The notes below the pieces were generated by a model that saw only the letters and a program-made list of their open reading frames with translations, was not told the origin of the DNA and did not search any database. This document shows positions 31,872-39,920 of a stretch of 64,000 nucleotides of DNA, in pieces; position 1 is the first letter of the stretch, and each line of letters begins with the position of its first letter. This stretch comes from Luteibacter sp. (GTDB lineage: Bacteria; Pseudomonadota; Gammaproteobacteria; Xanthomonadales; Rhodanobacteraceae). A program made the translations under genes and the position numbers. The stretch is from contig NZ_WNDO01000002.1 in assembly GCF_009912395.1 (NCBI RefSeq), forward strand, positions 310,001 to 374,000, given 5' to 3'.

Positions 31872-33418
31872 ATCGTCGTATCGCCGTGCTGCGCAGCGTG
31901 GGCATCGTCATGGTGTCCACCTATGTCGAGTACGCGCTTGGCCTGTTGATGAGCGTATGGATCGCCCGCGCGCTGGGTCCGCAGGACTTCGGACGCTACG
32001 CCTTCACCATCTGGCTGTGCGGCTGGCTCATTGTCTGCTCCAACCACGCGTTGACCACGTCATCTACCAAGTTCATCGCCGAAGCCGACGGCATGGGCAA
32101 CCCGGGACTGGCTTCGCACCTCGCGGCGCGCTTTTCGCGCATCCAGGGCTGGAGTTCGCTGGCGGTGATACTGCTGTTCCTGCTCGGCGTCGCCATTTTG
32201 CGTCCTGCCGAATGGGCCGCCGATGGGCTTGCCGTCGCAGGGCTGGTGGTGGTCGCCGTGGTCGCGAAGGCCAACTACGCCATGCTTGTCGCCATCGGCA
32301 AGGGACAGGAGCGCTTCGAGCCGGAAGCCGTCGCCACGGTCGCCGGCGGCGTGCTCGGCATGCTGCTCGTGCTCGCCGCGATGTGGGCACACGCGGGCCT
32401 GCTGGCCTTCGTCGGCTTGTTCGCCGTGGCCTGCCTGGTGCTGAACCTCATCAACCGCATCGTCTTCCGTCGCCATTGCCGTCCCTTCGCGGCGGGTGCC
32501 ATTCCGGCCGACGTGAACCGCCGGGTGGATCGCCATCTCAAACTTACGGCCGCGCTCGTGCTGATGGGCTCGTTCCGCCTCGGCACCATCGAGGTCTTCC
32601 TGCTCAACACCTTCAGCGGCTCGGTGGCCGTAGGCTACTTCGCCATTGCGGGCACCCTCACGCGGGGCGCGGTGCAGCTGTTCTCCGTGGGTCTCACCTC
32701 CACCTTGCTGCCGTACATGGCGCGTACCTACGGCGAGAATGGCACCGCGCGTGCTGCACGCTTCCTCTCCGAGGCCACGCGCTTTTACTGGGCGATGGGC
32801 CTGGCCATCGCCGGCCTCGGCGTGGTCACCACGCCCGAGATCGTGCGCCTGATGTACGGCGATCGCTATGTCGCCGCGATCCCCGCCATCGAAGCCACGC
32901 TGGTGCTCGGTGGCCTGCTGCTCATCGGCAATGGCATCGCCGCCTTCCAGACCGTGGTGGACCGCCAGGACGACCGCATCCGCATCGCCGTGGTCGCCCT
33001 GGTCGCCAATGCCGTGCTCGGCGTGGCACTGATTCCACCCTTCGGTCTGCCCGGGGCGGTGACGACCTACGCCGCCACCCGCATCGTCGAAATGGCCCTG
33101 GCCGTGCACTACCTGCGCAAGGCCACCAACGGCGGGCTGCCGCTGGCGGCCATGTCGCGCCTGTTCGCCGTTGGCCTCATCGCCACGGCCGCCGCGTGGG
33201 CCGCGACCGCCGCGACGCCGTCGCGCTGGGGTTTCCTCCTGGGTGCGATGGCCTTCCTGGCGGTGTACCTGCCCGGCAGCGCACTCGTGCGCTACTGGAC
33301 GCGCGATGACCTGCAATTGATGGAAGGCCTGGGCCGCCGCCTCGGCGCGCCAGGACGCGTGCTGCTGCGCATTCTCGCCGTGGTGCGTCCCGCCACAGTG
33401 GAGGTCGCCGGGCGATGA
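31868..33418 (+). CDS. Oligosaccharide flippase (Wzx / polysaccharide biosynthesis C family)
   Basis: The 516-residue inner-membrane protein has about 14 hydrophobic segments. The N-terminal layout VSTYVEYALGLLMSVWIARALGPQDFGRYAFTIWL is characteristic of Wzx/RfbX flippases. It should flip undecaprenyl-linked repeat units to the periplasm, so the pathway is Wzx/Wzy-like. A Wzy polymerase is not found in the window. ATGA overlaps on both sides. Confidence 0.87.
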   Translation: MNRRIAVLRSVGIVMVSTYVEYALGLLMSVWIARALGPQDFGRYAFTIWLCGWLIVCSNHALTTSSTKFIAEADGMGNPGLASHLAARFSRIQGWSSLAVILLFLLGVAILRPAEWAADGLAVAGLVVVAVVAKANYAMLVAIGKGQERFEPEAVATVAGGVLGMLLVLAAMWAHAGLLAFVGLFAVACLVLNLINRIVFRRHCRPFAAGAIPADVNRRVDRHLKLTAALVLMGSFRLGTIEVFLLNTFSGSVAVGYFAIAGTLTRGAVQLFSVGLTSTLLPYMARTYGENGTARAARFLSEATRFYWAMGLAIAGLGVVTTPEIVRLMYGDRYVAAIPAIEATLVLGGLLLIGNGIAAFQTVVDRQDDRIRIAVVALVANAVLGVALIPPFGLPGAVTTYAATRIVEMALAVHYLRKATNGGLPLAAMSRLFAVGLIATAAAWAATAATPSRWGFLLGAMAFLAVYLPGSALVRYWTRDDLQLMEGLGRRLGAPGRVLLRILAVVRPATVEVAGR

Positions 33419-34530
33419 GCCTCGTTTGCGACATCCTGCGCACGCGTGACGACCTGCGTGCCACGCGTGACGCCATGGCGACCCTGGCCGAAGGCCAGGG
33501 TCATGCGTCCTCGATTGTCCAGCACCCGGACTGGATCGCCTACGAGATCGATGGACGCGACGATGGCACACAGCCGTACGTGGTCGTGGCGCGTGACGAA
33601 GGCGGCGATATCGTCGGCTATGCGCCGCTGCTATCCGCGCCCCACATAGCCCGCCTGGATCTGGCCGGGCGACGACTGGATCTATACAAAGGCGCGGCGC
33701 TGCGATTGCTGGGTTCAGGCGTGGTCGCGTCGGCATCGCTACGCAAGCAGGTCAGTGATGCCATCGCTACCCACCTTGCGGCAGAGCGGGCGCTGCGTGT
33801 GCTTCGTATCCAGGAAGCCATGCTGCCCGACAGCCTGGCCAACGCCCTCGCGACGCATGGCGGTTTCCGCCTCGTCGCCGCGCACCTGCGCGAACAAACG
33901 CACTGGCTCATCGATCCGCAGCCGTCGTCCGACGCATGGCTCGCCACGCTGGACAAGAAGAAGCGCACCGACCAGGTGCAGCGGGTAGGGCGTGCCTATC
34001 GCAAGCTCGGCGGCGACGCGGCGCTGCACGTCTACACCCGACCCGACCAGATGGCCGACTATTGCCGCCTGCTCGACGAAGCCTACGCCCGCACCTGGCA
34101 TCACGCCGAGCTACCGATCCACTGGCAGGCACCCGCACGCGTCGCACTGTTCGAACGCCTCGCGGCCGCCGGACAGATCGTCGGCCACATCGTCCTCCGC
34201 GAGGGCAGGCCGCTCGCCTACGTGCATGGCTACCGGCTAGGTGGCACCTACCTGGTAGAAGACCTCGGCTACGACGAAGACGTGGCGAAAGTCGGCATCG
34301 GCTCCGTCGCCGTGTTTCAGGCCATTCGCGGCATCATGGACACGTACCCCGGTGAGCGCATCAGCTTCGGCTACGGCGACAACCAGTACAAACGCCTCCT
34401 CGCCAGTCGCGGCGAGCCCTGCGGATCGCTCTACGTCGTACGCATCGGCCCGGCCACGATGGGGTTCCACATGTACGGCCCGGCGCGATGGATGTACCAG
34501 GGCCTGCGCCGCATACGCGAACGCAGCTGA
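33415..34530 (+). CDS. GNAT acyltransferase of the CelD/BcsL type
   Basis: The 371-residue protein has two GNAT-like halves. The C-terminal acetyltransferase domain includes AAAGQIVGHIVLREGRPLAYVHGY and a late GYGDNQYKRLLASRGE. The family includes CelD/BcsL-like proteins of cellulose and EPS operons, proposed to acylate the polymer or its lipid-linked precursor. It is the last gene of the ATGA-coupled chain; REP-type repeats follow immediately. Confidence 0.78.
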   Translation: MSLVCDILRTRDDLRATRDAMATLAEGQGHASSIVQHPDWIAYEIDGRDDGTQPYVVVARDEGGDIVGYAPLLSAPHIARLDLAGRRLDLYKGAALRLLGSGVVASASLRKQVSDAIATHLAAERALRVLRIQEAMLPDSLANALATHGGFRLVAAHLREQTHWLIDPQPSSDAWLATLDKKKRTDQVQRVGRAYRKLGGDAALHVYTRPDQMADYCRLLDEAYARTWHHAELPIHWQAPARVALFERLAAAGQIVGHIVLREGRPLAYVHGYRLGGTYLVEDLGYDEDVAKVGIGSVAVFQAIRGIMDTYPGERISFGYGDNQYKRLLASRGEPCGSLYVVRIGPATMGFHMYGPARWMYQGLRRIRERS

Positions 34531-34539
34531 CCACACCCC

Positions 34540-34765
34540 CGTCATTCCTGCGAACGCAGGAATCCAGCGCCTCAGTGGTGGGTTGTCGCAAAAGCGCCGC
34601 ATCGGTTCTTCGCTTCGCCCATATACAAGGCGCTAGGCTCCTGCTTTCGCAGGAGCGACGAGAGGAATCCTGGTACGTGCCACCACCTACCGCCCCGTCA
34701 TTCCTGCGAACGCAGGAATCCAGCGCGCCGATACCCGGTTATCGCGAAGAAACCCCATCGGCTCT
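34540..34765. repeat. Diverged copies of the TTCCTG...CAGGAA repeat
   Basis: CGTCATTCCTGCGAACGCAGGAATCCAGC occurs at 34540 and 34696 with an inverted relative (CTCCTGCTTTCGCAGGAG, near 34637) between. These are the same repeat class as the tandem array at 41909. This fills most of the 253-base gap after the EPS operon; no gene is seen there. Confidence 0.75.
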
Positions 34766-34783
34766 TCACCCCGCGCAACAACA

Positions 34784-36088
34784 TCAATGCAACTTCACCG
34801 GCGGCAACGTCGTATTCCGCAACCAATCCGCCAGCCACAACGCCATCGCTCGCGGCCACCCATGCAACGTGGCCCGATGCATATGCTGAAGCGACACATA
34901 AAGCATCTTCGCAAACCACCCCCGCATCGGAATCACCGAACGCCCCTTGCCACCCGACGGCACTTCGCCCGTCGCCTGTCGAACGCCCAGCGACACCAAG
35001 GTGCCCTTGGAGTGGTAAACGAACGGATCGACTTTCTCACCACGTAGCGCCCGGGGAATCGCCCGCGCAAGATACGTCGCCTGCTGATGCGCGGCCTGCG
35101 CGGTGGGCGGCACGGGCGGGCCATCCGCCGACGTCGGTGCCCAGGCGCAATCGCCAATGGCGTAGATATCTTTCACACCCTTCGCCGCCAGCGTCCCATC
35201 GACCAGGATGCGACGATCCTTCGACAGCTGAAATGGCCCCAGCTCCTTCACCATGTCATGGCCGACCACACCCGCCGCCCACACCTGGATATCGCAATCG
35301 ACACGGCTACCATCGTTCAGCTCGAACGCCCCATCGACCACCGCCTTCACACCCACACCCGTACGTATATGCACACCCATCCGCTCCAGCACGTGCTGTG
35401 CGGTAGCCGACGTACGCGGATCCACGGCAGGCAGTACGCGCGGCGCCATGTCCATCAGGGTGATATCCAGCTTGGACGCCGGATCGAGCCCGCCATACCG
35501 ATGCATGTCGTTGAACGCGTGATGCAACTCCGCCGCCAGCTCCACACCCGTGGCGCCCGCACCCACGATACCGATACGGATGCGCCGCGTCGGATCGCCC
35601 GCCGTGCGGAAGGCGAGGGCGAGAATGCGCCGACGCAGATCCGTCGCCTGCGCCGGACTATCGAGCATGTCGCAATGCTCCAGTACACCCGGCGTACCAA
35701 AGTCGTTCACCCGGCTACCGAAGGCCAGCACGAGCGTGTCATAACCCAACTGCCTCGCCGGCAGCACGGTCTCGTCCGAATGCGGAATCCGCACCGCATC
35801 GAGATCGAGGGTCTTCGCCTCCGTATCCACCTTGCGCAAGGCGCCAGGCACATAGCGGTAGCCGTGCGCATGCCCATGCGCGAGGAACGGCACCGCCTCT
35901 TCACCATCACCTAACAAACCCACCGCCAGCTCGTGCAGCCGTGGTTTCCAGAAGTGGCTGGCGTCGCGATCGACCAGGGTGACCTCCGCGTCACCTTGCT
36001 TGCCCAGCCGCGTCGCCAGTTCGATGCCGGCGGCGCCACCGCCGACGATCACGATGCGATGACGCGTCGTTTGCTTCGTTGATGCCAT
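34784..36088 (-). CDS. Type II NADH dehydrogenase-like FAD oxidoreductase
   Basis: The 434-residue protein has two Rossmann motifs, IVIVGGGAAGIELA (FAD) and IGIVGAGATGVELA (NADH), and the C-terminal GDCAWAPT / PPTAQAAHQQA stretch that contacts FAD in NDH-2. The C terminus RATLHGWPRAMALWLADWL could be an amphipathic membrane anchor. It would pass electrons from NADH to quinone without pumping protons. The start is ATG 36086-36088, with GGAG nine bases upstream; the frame is open to 36232 through REP sequence. Confidence 0.87.
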   Translation of the reverse strand: MASTKQTTRHRIVIVGGGAAGIELATRLGKQGDAEVTLVDRDASHFWKPRLHELAVGLLGDGEEAVPFLAHGHAHGYRYVPGALRKVDTEAKTLDLDAVRIPHSDETVLPARQLGYDTLVLAFGSRVNDFGTPGVLEHCDMLDSPAQATDLRRRILALAFRTAGDPTRRIRIGIVGAGATGVELAAELHHAFNDMHRYGGLDPASKLDITLMDMAPRVLPAVDPRTSATAQHVLERMGVHIRTGVGVKAVVDGAFELNDGSRVDCDIQVWAAGVVGHDMVKELGPFQLSKDRRILVDGTLAAKGVKDIYAIGDCAWAPTSADGPPVPPTAQAAHQQATYLARAIPRALRGEKVDPFVYHSKGTLVSLGVRQATGEVPSGGKGRSVIPMRGWFAKMLYVSLQHMHRATLHGWPRAMALWLADWLRNTTLPPVKLH

Positions 36089-36185
36089 GAGGAACATCTC
36101 CGGGGGAGGGGATGTGCCCAGCATATGAGACGTTGGCAGCCGAACGCGAGTCCGCTCTGGCGAATGATGCTCACATGGGCTTATC

Positions 36186-36254
36186 TGTAGGAGCGCGCTT
36201 GCGCGCGATGGGTGCTGGCGGTCACCCTGCATCGCGCGAAAGCGCGCTCCTACA
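36186..36254. repeat. REP hairpin
   Basis: TGTAGGAGCGCGCTTGCGCG pairs with the arm ending AGCGCGCTCCTACA. The right arm has an A in place of one base (GCGCGAAAGCGCGC), so the stem is imperfect. It lies upstream of the NDH-2 gene. Confidence 0.85.
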
Positions 36255-36385
36255 AAATGAGTGGGTGCGGAGCAATGCGAAGGTGGCGGAAATGCTCAGG
36301 ACTACAGACAACCCAGCATCGTTCTGCTAGCGTTGTTCACGTTGCTTGCGCTTCCGATGCAAAACGTCCTCGCAGGCAACCATTG

Positions 36386-36441
36386 CTCACCAAGGCGGTG
36401 AGAAGCGCTACCCCCCGGTGCTGTAACACCAAAGGGGTAGC
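36386..36441 (+). promoter_or_regulatory. Structured leader with two hairpins before the small operon
   Basis: Hairpin 1 is CTCACC (36386-36391) with GGTGAG (36397-36402). Hairpin 2 is GCTACCCC (36407-36414) with GGGGTAGC (36434-36441) and encloses a nested GGTG/CACC stem (36417-36420, 36427-36430). Together they lie 30 bases before the ATG at 36472. The function is unknown: a leader RNA or protein-binding operator. Confidence 0.45.
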
Positions 36442-36471
36442 TAGCCACAACCAACTAAGAGACAGTTGACC

Positions 36472-36681
36472 ATGGATACCCTCAATCGTACGGCATTCTC
36501 ACGCCCGTCGCTTGCGAGCGACCTTCCCGCGAGTGGTCATCGAGCGGCCTGGAATCCTTCCAGCCGCGTCTGACGCGCCGCGACGTCCGTTTTTCTCATG
36601 AGTTTTTTCTTGCCGTGACCACCCGGCGCGTTGCCGTGTGTCCGGCTGGGACGAACTGACGTCGTATTCCCAGAAGCGTAA
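36472..36681 (+). pseudogene. Small gene with two compensating frameshifts
   Basis: From ATG 36472 the frame gives MDTLNRTAFSRPSLASDLPA and on to AAWNPSSRV before TGA near 36571. The next frame then continues in a protein-like way, TRRDVRFSHEFFLAVTTRR, followed by VAVCPAGTN and TGA at about 36655. The first frame resumes with DVVFPEA and TAA 36679-36681. Joining the three parts makes one small protein of about 70 residues. It is best explained as a gene with one deletion and one insertion, or a sequencing error. The family was not recognised. Confidence 0.4.
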
Positions 36682-36791
36682 TGCCGCCCGGTCTTTCCAC
36701 GAGGAACGACCGCAGGGCTTCCTGTCGCCGAGCGATGGGGGCATGTCGGGAGGCATGCCCCACCTCGGAGGCGGCGCACATGGAGTGAGTT

Positions 36792-37079
36792 ATGAGCGAA
36801 CCGAAAGACGATAGCGTCCTTGGGGAGGGCAGCTTTGCCCTGGATACCGAGGCGAGCGTGGATGTGTTGATGAACGATGCCACGTCGATGCAGGCGTATG
36901 CCGAAGCGATGCAGGCATTGCTTACGGAATACATGTGTGAGAACGAGGTGCCGAATCGACGGTATCTCACGCGGGCGATGGCAGGGGTGAACCTGCTGCA
37001 TCGCATGAGCTTGCAATGCACGAAGCAGGCGAATGCGCGACGCATGTGGGACGCGGTGCGTTCGATGGGGGGTGGGTGA
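36792..37079 (+). CDS. Small acidic protein of unknown function
   Basis: The 95-residue protein starts at ATG 36792 behind GGAGTGAG. It has no signal peptide, is acidic in its first half (SVLGEGSFALDTEASVDVLM) and helical after that, with Cys in YMCENE and LQCTKQ. Its stop overlaps the next start (TGATG, 37077-37081), so the two are coupled. Preceded by a possible 35-codon frame (36681-36788) that shares an A with the TAA of the broken gene. No known domain seen. Confidence 0.65.
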   Translation: MSEPKDDSVLGEGSFALDTEASVDVLMNDATSMQAYAEAMQALLTEYMCENEVPNRRYLTRAMAGVNLLHRMSLQCTKQANARRMWDAVRSMGGG

Positions 37080-37384
37080 TGACGATCGAGTTATGGGAAA
37101 TCGCCATTGCGCTGATCCTGCTGCCGATCAATGCGCTGATCTTCATCGCGCGCCGCTATCAGCATTGTTCGTTGGCGATCGGCGCGAAAGTATTTACCGG
37201 GATTTCCTTGATCGCCTTCATTGTCGCCGCCTTCGCGCTAGGCAGTTTCGCCGGTCGCTATGATCTGCGTCCCCACCAGTACGAATGGCCGGATAACTGG
37301 CTGGAATTCTCCGGCGCATTGCTGATCGGCTCGACACTGGGCGCGATCTGGATGTGGTTCATTTCTCGGGAACCCGAACTGTAG
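37079..37384 (+). CDS. Small three-helix membrane protein of unknown function
   Basis: The 101-residue product has predicted membrane segments IAIALILLPINALIFIA, VFTGISLIAFIVAAFALGSF and FSGALLIGSTLGAIWMWF. It is coupled to the previous gene by TGATG. The stop codon TAG lies inside the REP hairpin at 37379, so the repeat touches the coding sequence. Together with the 95-residue protein it forms an uncharacterised two-gene unit. Confidence 0.65.
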   Translation: MTIELWEIAIALILLPINALIFIARRYQHCSLAIGAKVFTGISLIAFIVAAFALGSFAGRYDLRPHQYEWPDNWLEFSGALLIGSTLGAIWMWFISREPEL

Positions 37385-37449
37385 GAGCGCGCTTGCGCGC
37401 GATGCCAGGTTGCCGCGAGCACCCATCGCGCGCAAGCGCGCTCCTACAG
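37379..37449. repeat. REP hairpin, perfect 26-bp arms
   Basis: Arms 37379-37404 and 37424-37449 pair exactly around a 19-base loop. The left arm includes the last codon and stop of the small membrane protein, and the hairpin may terminate that operon. Confidence 0.9.
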
Positions 37450-37489
37450 TGGTTCCGCGAAAGCGGGCCAGGGTGCCTCACCGTTCGGA

Positions 37490-37731
37490 GAGCCGTCGGG
37501 CCGCCGCCGGGGCGCGACTTGAGGAGCCGAGGGTAGGTGGTCGGACAAGACCGCGCAGCGGGGCCGGTCAGGAGGACCGACCTTTTTCGCCGAGACAGAA
37601 TGTCGAGTCGAAAAATCCCGACCACCTGCCTGAGCCCGAAGGGGCGAAGCCATAAAACACGGGCCGCGCAGCGGCCCTCCTTTCCCGAGGGACGGCGGAG
37701 CCGGCGCGCCCCGGCGGCGGCCCGACGGCTC
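37490..37731. other. 242-bp element with 27-bp perfect terminal inverted repeats and internal helices
   Basis: Bases 37490-37516 and 37705-37731 are exact reverse complements. Inside are a 10-bp stem (37535-37544 with 37618-37627), a TTTTTCG/CGAAAAA stem (37583-37589 with 37609-37615) capped by GACA-GAA-TGTC, a CGGTC-AGGAG-GACCG hairpin and a GGGCCGC-GCA-GCGGCCC type hairpin. No convincing gene is present; several open frames cross it on both strands only because it is GC-rich. It could be a structured RNA or a small non-autonomous mobile element. It fills most of the 438-base gap 37385-37822. Confidence 0.65.
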
Positions 37732-37822
37732 CCCCAGCCACGCCCGAGCGCCGCAAGCGATGCCAAAGGCGAGCCCACCCTACGAAGCAGCCAACCTCTT
37801 CAACAGCGCGACACGCCCAACG

Positions 37823-38170
37823 TCACGACGACGCCTTCGAATGCTGCTCGAACGCATCCATCACGCGCGCCGAATACACCAAAGCCGCACCCGCATTCAG
37901 GCTCACCGCCACACCCAAGGCCTCGGCAATCTCCTCCTTCGTCGCCCCGTGCTTCAACGCCTCACCCGTATGCACCGTGATACAGTCATCGCAATGCGTG
38001 GTGACCGCCACGGCCAACGCGATCAGTTCGCGCGTCTTGGCATCCAGGTGATTCGTCTTGGCGCCGGCACCCGACAACATCGCGTAGCCCTGCGTGGTGC
38101 CGGGGCTGAGCTTGCCGATCTCGCCGATGCGGCCAGTGAGTTCCTTACGGTATTCGAGCCAGTCGAGCAT
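37823..38170 (-). CDS. AhpD-like carboxymuconolactone decarboxylase family protein
   Basis: The 115-residue helical protein has the redox motif HCDDCITVH (Cys60, Cys63, His67) of AhpD-type alkylhydroperoxidases and ELIALAVAVT upstream of it. It probably has thiol-dependent peroxidase or decarboxylase activity. The start is ATG 38168-38170 behind GGAGTAAGGA; the longer frame to 38287 is rejected. It is divergent from the fnr-type gene. Confidence 0.87.
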   Translation of the reverse strand: MLDWLEYRKELTGRIGEIGKLSPGTTQGYAMLSGAGAKTNHLDAKTRELIALAVAVTTHCDDCITVHTGEALKHGATKEEIAEALGVAVSLNAGAALVYSARVMDAFEQHSKASS

Positions 38171-38379
38171 GGTCCTTACTCCAGTGCGGGAAGTCGCGGC
38201 ATGCGCCCTCCGATGAAACCTAGGATGCGCCGATCCCCTGATCGGATGAATACGTTTTTGGCTCAGATTATGGCTCCTACGTCTCACCGTACAGAATGTC
38301 GCAGGCGCCTGACGCTTAGGAAACCGTTACAAAACCGAATGCTAGCCTCAGATGTCGCTTATCATCATACGGAGGTCTC

Positions 38380-39120
38380 ATGTCAGGGATGGATCTGTCC
38401 GCCCCGCGCCACGGCTGCGCGGATTGCGGACTCCACGAGTTTTGCCTGCCAGCGGGCGCCGACGCCGACGCACTCGCCCGGCTCGACCGGCTCACCCGCC
38501 GCCAGCAACGCAACCTGGCGCGCGGCGAAACCCTGTTCCGCCAGGGCCAGCCCTTCCAGTCGCTCTTCGTGCTGCGCTCCGGCGCGGTGCGCACCGCCGT
38601 GGTCGACGCCGATGGTGCCCACCAGGTGATCGGCTTCGGCTTGCCGGGCGAAGTGATCGGTATCGACGGCCTGCTCGACGACCGTCACCGTACCGAAGCG
38701 GTGGCGCTGGAATCCTCGACGTTCTGCGAAGTGCCCTTCGAACGCATGGAAGACGTGCTCGAAGAAGTGCCCACGCTGCAACGCGGCCTCATGCGCGTGC
38801 TTGGCCGCGAAGTCGCCGCCGAGCAGGAACATGCCGTCGCCATGGGCCGCCAGCAGGCCGTGGCCCGTGTCGCGCTGTTCCTGCGCGGCATGGTGGAACG
38901 GCATGGCAGGTTGTCGCGGCAAGCCGACTTCCTGAAGCTGCCGATGCCACGTTCCGACATCGCGAACTACCTCGGCCTCGCCGTAGAGACCGTGAGCCGG
39001 GCGTTGGGGCGCATGGAGGACGAGGGCATCCTCTCGGTGAGCGGTCGATCCGTTCGCATCCTCCGTCACGACGCGCTGGCTGCGCTGTGCCGCTCGGCGG
39101 ACGCCGACGCATCCATCTGA
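38380..39120 (+). CDS. fnr: FNR-type oxygen-sensing Crp-family regulator
   Basis: The 246-residue regulator has Cys13-X2-Cys16-X5-Cys22 (HGCADCGLHEFC) and Cys116 (STFCEVPF), the four ligands of the oxygen-labile [4Fe-4S] cluster of FNR/Anr. They are followed by the cyclic-nucleotide-like beta roll and a helix-turn-helix (RSDIANYLGLAVETVSRALG) with the FNR-class E-VSR readout. It should bind TTGAT-N4-ATCAA boxes when oxygen is low. A likely target site lies just downstream, before ompW. Confidence 0.9.
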   Translation: MSGMDLSAPRHGCADCGLHEFCLPAGADADALARLDRLTRRQQRNLARGETLFRQGQPFQSLFVLRSGAVRTAVVDADGAHQVIGFGLPGEVIGIDGLLDDRHRTEAVALESSTFCEVPFERMEDVLEEVPTLQRGLMRVLGREVAAEQEHAVAMGRQQAVARVALFLRGMVERHGRLSRQADFLKLPMPRSDIANYLGLAVETVSRALGRMEDEGILSVSGRSVRILRHDALAALCRSADADASI

Positions 39121-39123
39121 AAA

Positions 39124-39137
39124 CTGACCCAGATCAG
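39124..39137. promoter_or_regulatory. FNR-like box upstream of ompW
   Basis: CTGAC-CCAG-ATCAG matches the FNR consensus TTGAT-N4-ATCAA at 7 of 10 positions, including TGA and ATCA. It lies 4 bases after the fnr stop and 80 bases before ompW. FNR control of ompW is known in E. coli; here it is inferred. Confidence 0.5.
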
Positions 39138-39216
39138 TAACCGCGGCAGGGCGGCTACCTACGCTGGTCATGTCCGGCCGTCGATGGCCGGGACGTGTCC
39201 CCAAGGAGTATTCCCC

Positions 39217-39831
39217 ATGCGTCACCTGAAGTCCCTCGCCGCCGCCAGCCTGCTGTGCCTGGCGCCCGCCGCCGTCCTCGCGCAGACCGTCGAATCGCCC
39301 TGGCTGCTGCATTTTGGCGCGCACGTGGTCGATCCAAAATCGGATACCGGCCGTATCGCCGGGATGAAGTCGAGCACCACAAATAGCACCCGCCCGACGC
39401 TCAGCGTCGAGTACCGTTTCACGCCGAACTGGAGCGTGGAGGCCCTGGCCGCCGTGCCGTTCCAGCACCGCGTGCGCCTCGCCGGGCAGAGCGCGGTCAG
39501 CGTGAAGCAGCTGCCACCCGTGCTCGGTGTGAATTACCGCTTCCTGCCCGAGAGCAAGGTCACCCCGTTCCTCGGTGTCGGCGTGAACTACACGCGTTTC
39601 TTCGACGCCAAGGGTCGCAACGCGCTGGAAGGCGCCAACGTGGATGTCGGCAGCAGCTGGGGCGTGGCCTGGCACGGCGGTGTCGAGGTTGCGCTGGACG
39701 ACCGCTGGAGCTTCATCGTCGATGCCCGCTATATCAACATCGACGCCAAGGTGAAGGTGGACGGTACCCGCGTGGGCACCGCGCACGTCGATCCTTGGGT
39801 GTACGGCTTCAGCTTCGGTTACCGGCTGTGA
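39217..39831 (+). CDS. ompW: OmpW-family outer-membrane protein
   Basis: The 204-residue eight-stranded barrel has signal peptide MRHLKSLAAASLLCLAPAAV (cleaved near LA-Q), the start motif SPWLLHFGAHVVDPKSDTG, the conserved LPPVLGVNYRF and PFLGVGVNYTRFF, and a terminal aromatic/leucine strand (YGFSFGYRL). OmpW forms a narrow hydrophobic channel and is often induced under oxygen limitation. It follows fnr and an FNR-like box. RBS AAGGAG. Confidence 0.9.
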   Translation: MRHLKSLAAASLLCLAPAAVLAQTVESPWLLHFGAHVVDPKSDTGRIAGMKSSTTNSTRPTLSVEYRFTPNWSVEALAAVPFQHRVRLAGQSAVSVKQLPPVLGVNYRFLPESKVTPFLGVGVNYTRFFDAKGRNALEGANVDVGSSWGVAWHGGVEVALDDRWSFIVDARYINIDAKVKVDGTRVGTAHVDPWVYGFSFGYRL

Positions 39832-39920
39832 TCGTGGGGGTGGCGGGTTTCGCCAGGACGGCGTTGTCACGGCCCGATGCCGGGCGGATACTCTCGCCGC
39901 CCTCCATCAGACACGCTCCC

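Larger units (their letters stand above)
36089..36471. other. Intergenic region with REP and a two-hairpin leader
   Basis: No gene is supported in these 383 bases. It holds the REP copy at 36186-36254 and, just before the small operon, two consecutive hairpins (36386-36402 and 36407-36441). Confidence 0.6.

Noticed and set aside
36792-37384. Filamentous phage (inovirus) remnant
   Set aside because: No Zot/pI-like ATPase, replication initiator or coat protein is present; the small proteins match none of these by eye.
37444-37653. A 69-residue open frame on the minus strand in the 242-bp element
   Set aside because: No ribosome site, no domain, and Arg/Pro-rich composition expected from GC-rich structured DNA. 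Treated as a by-product of the element.
37490-37731. Retron non-coding RNA
   Set aside because: The long paired ends recall one, but no reverse transcriptase or effector gene is nearby.
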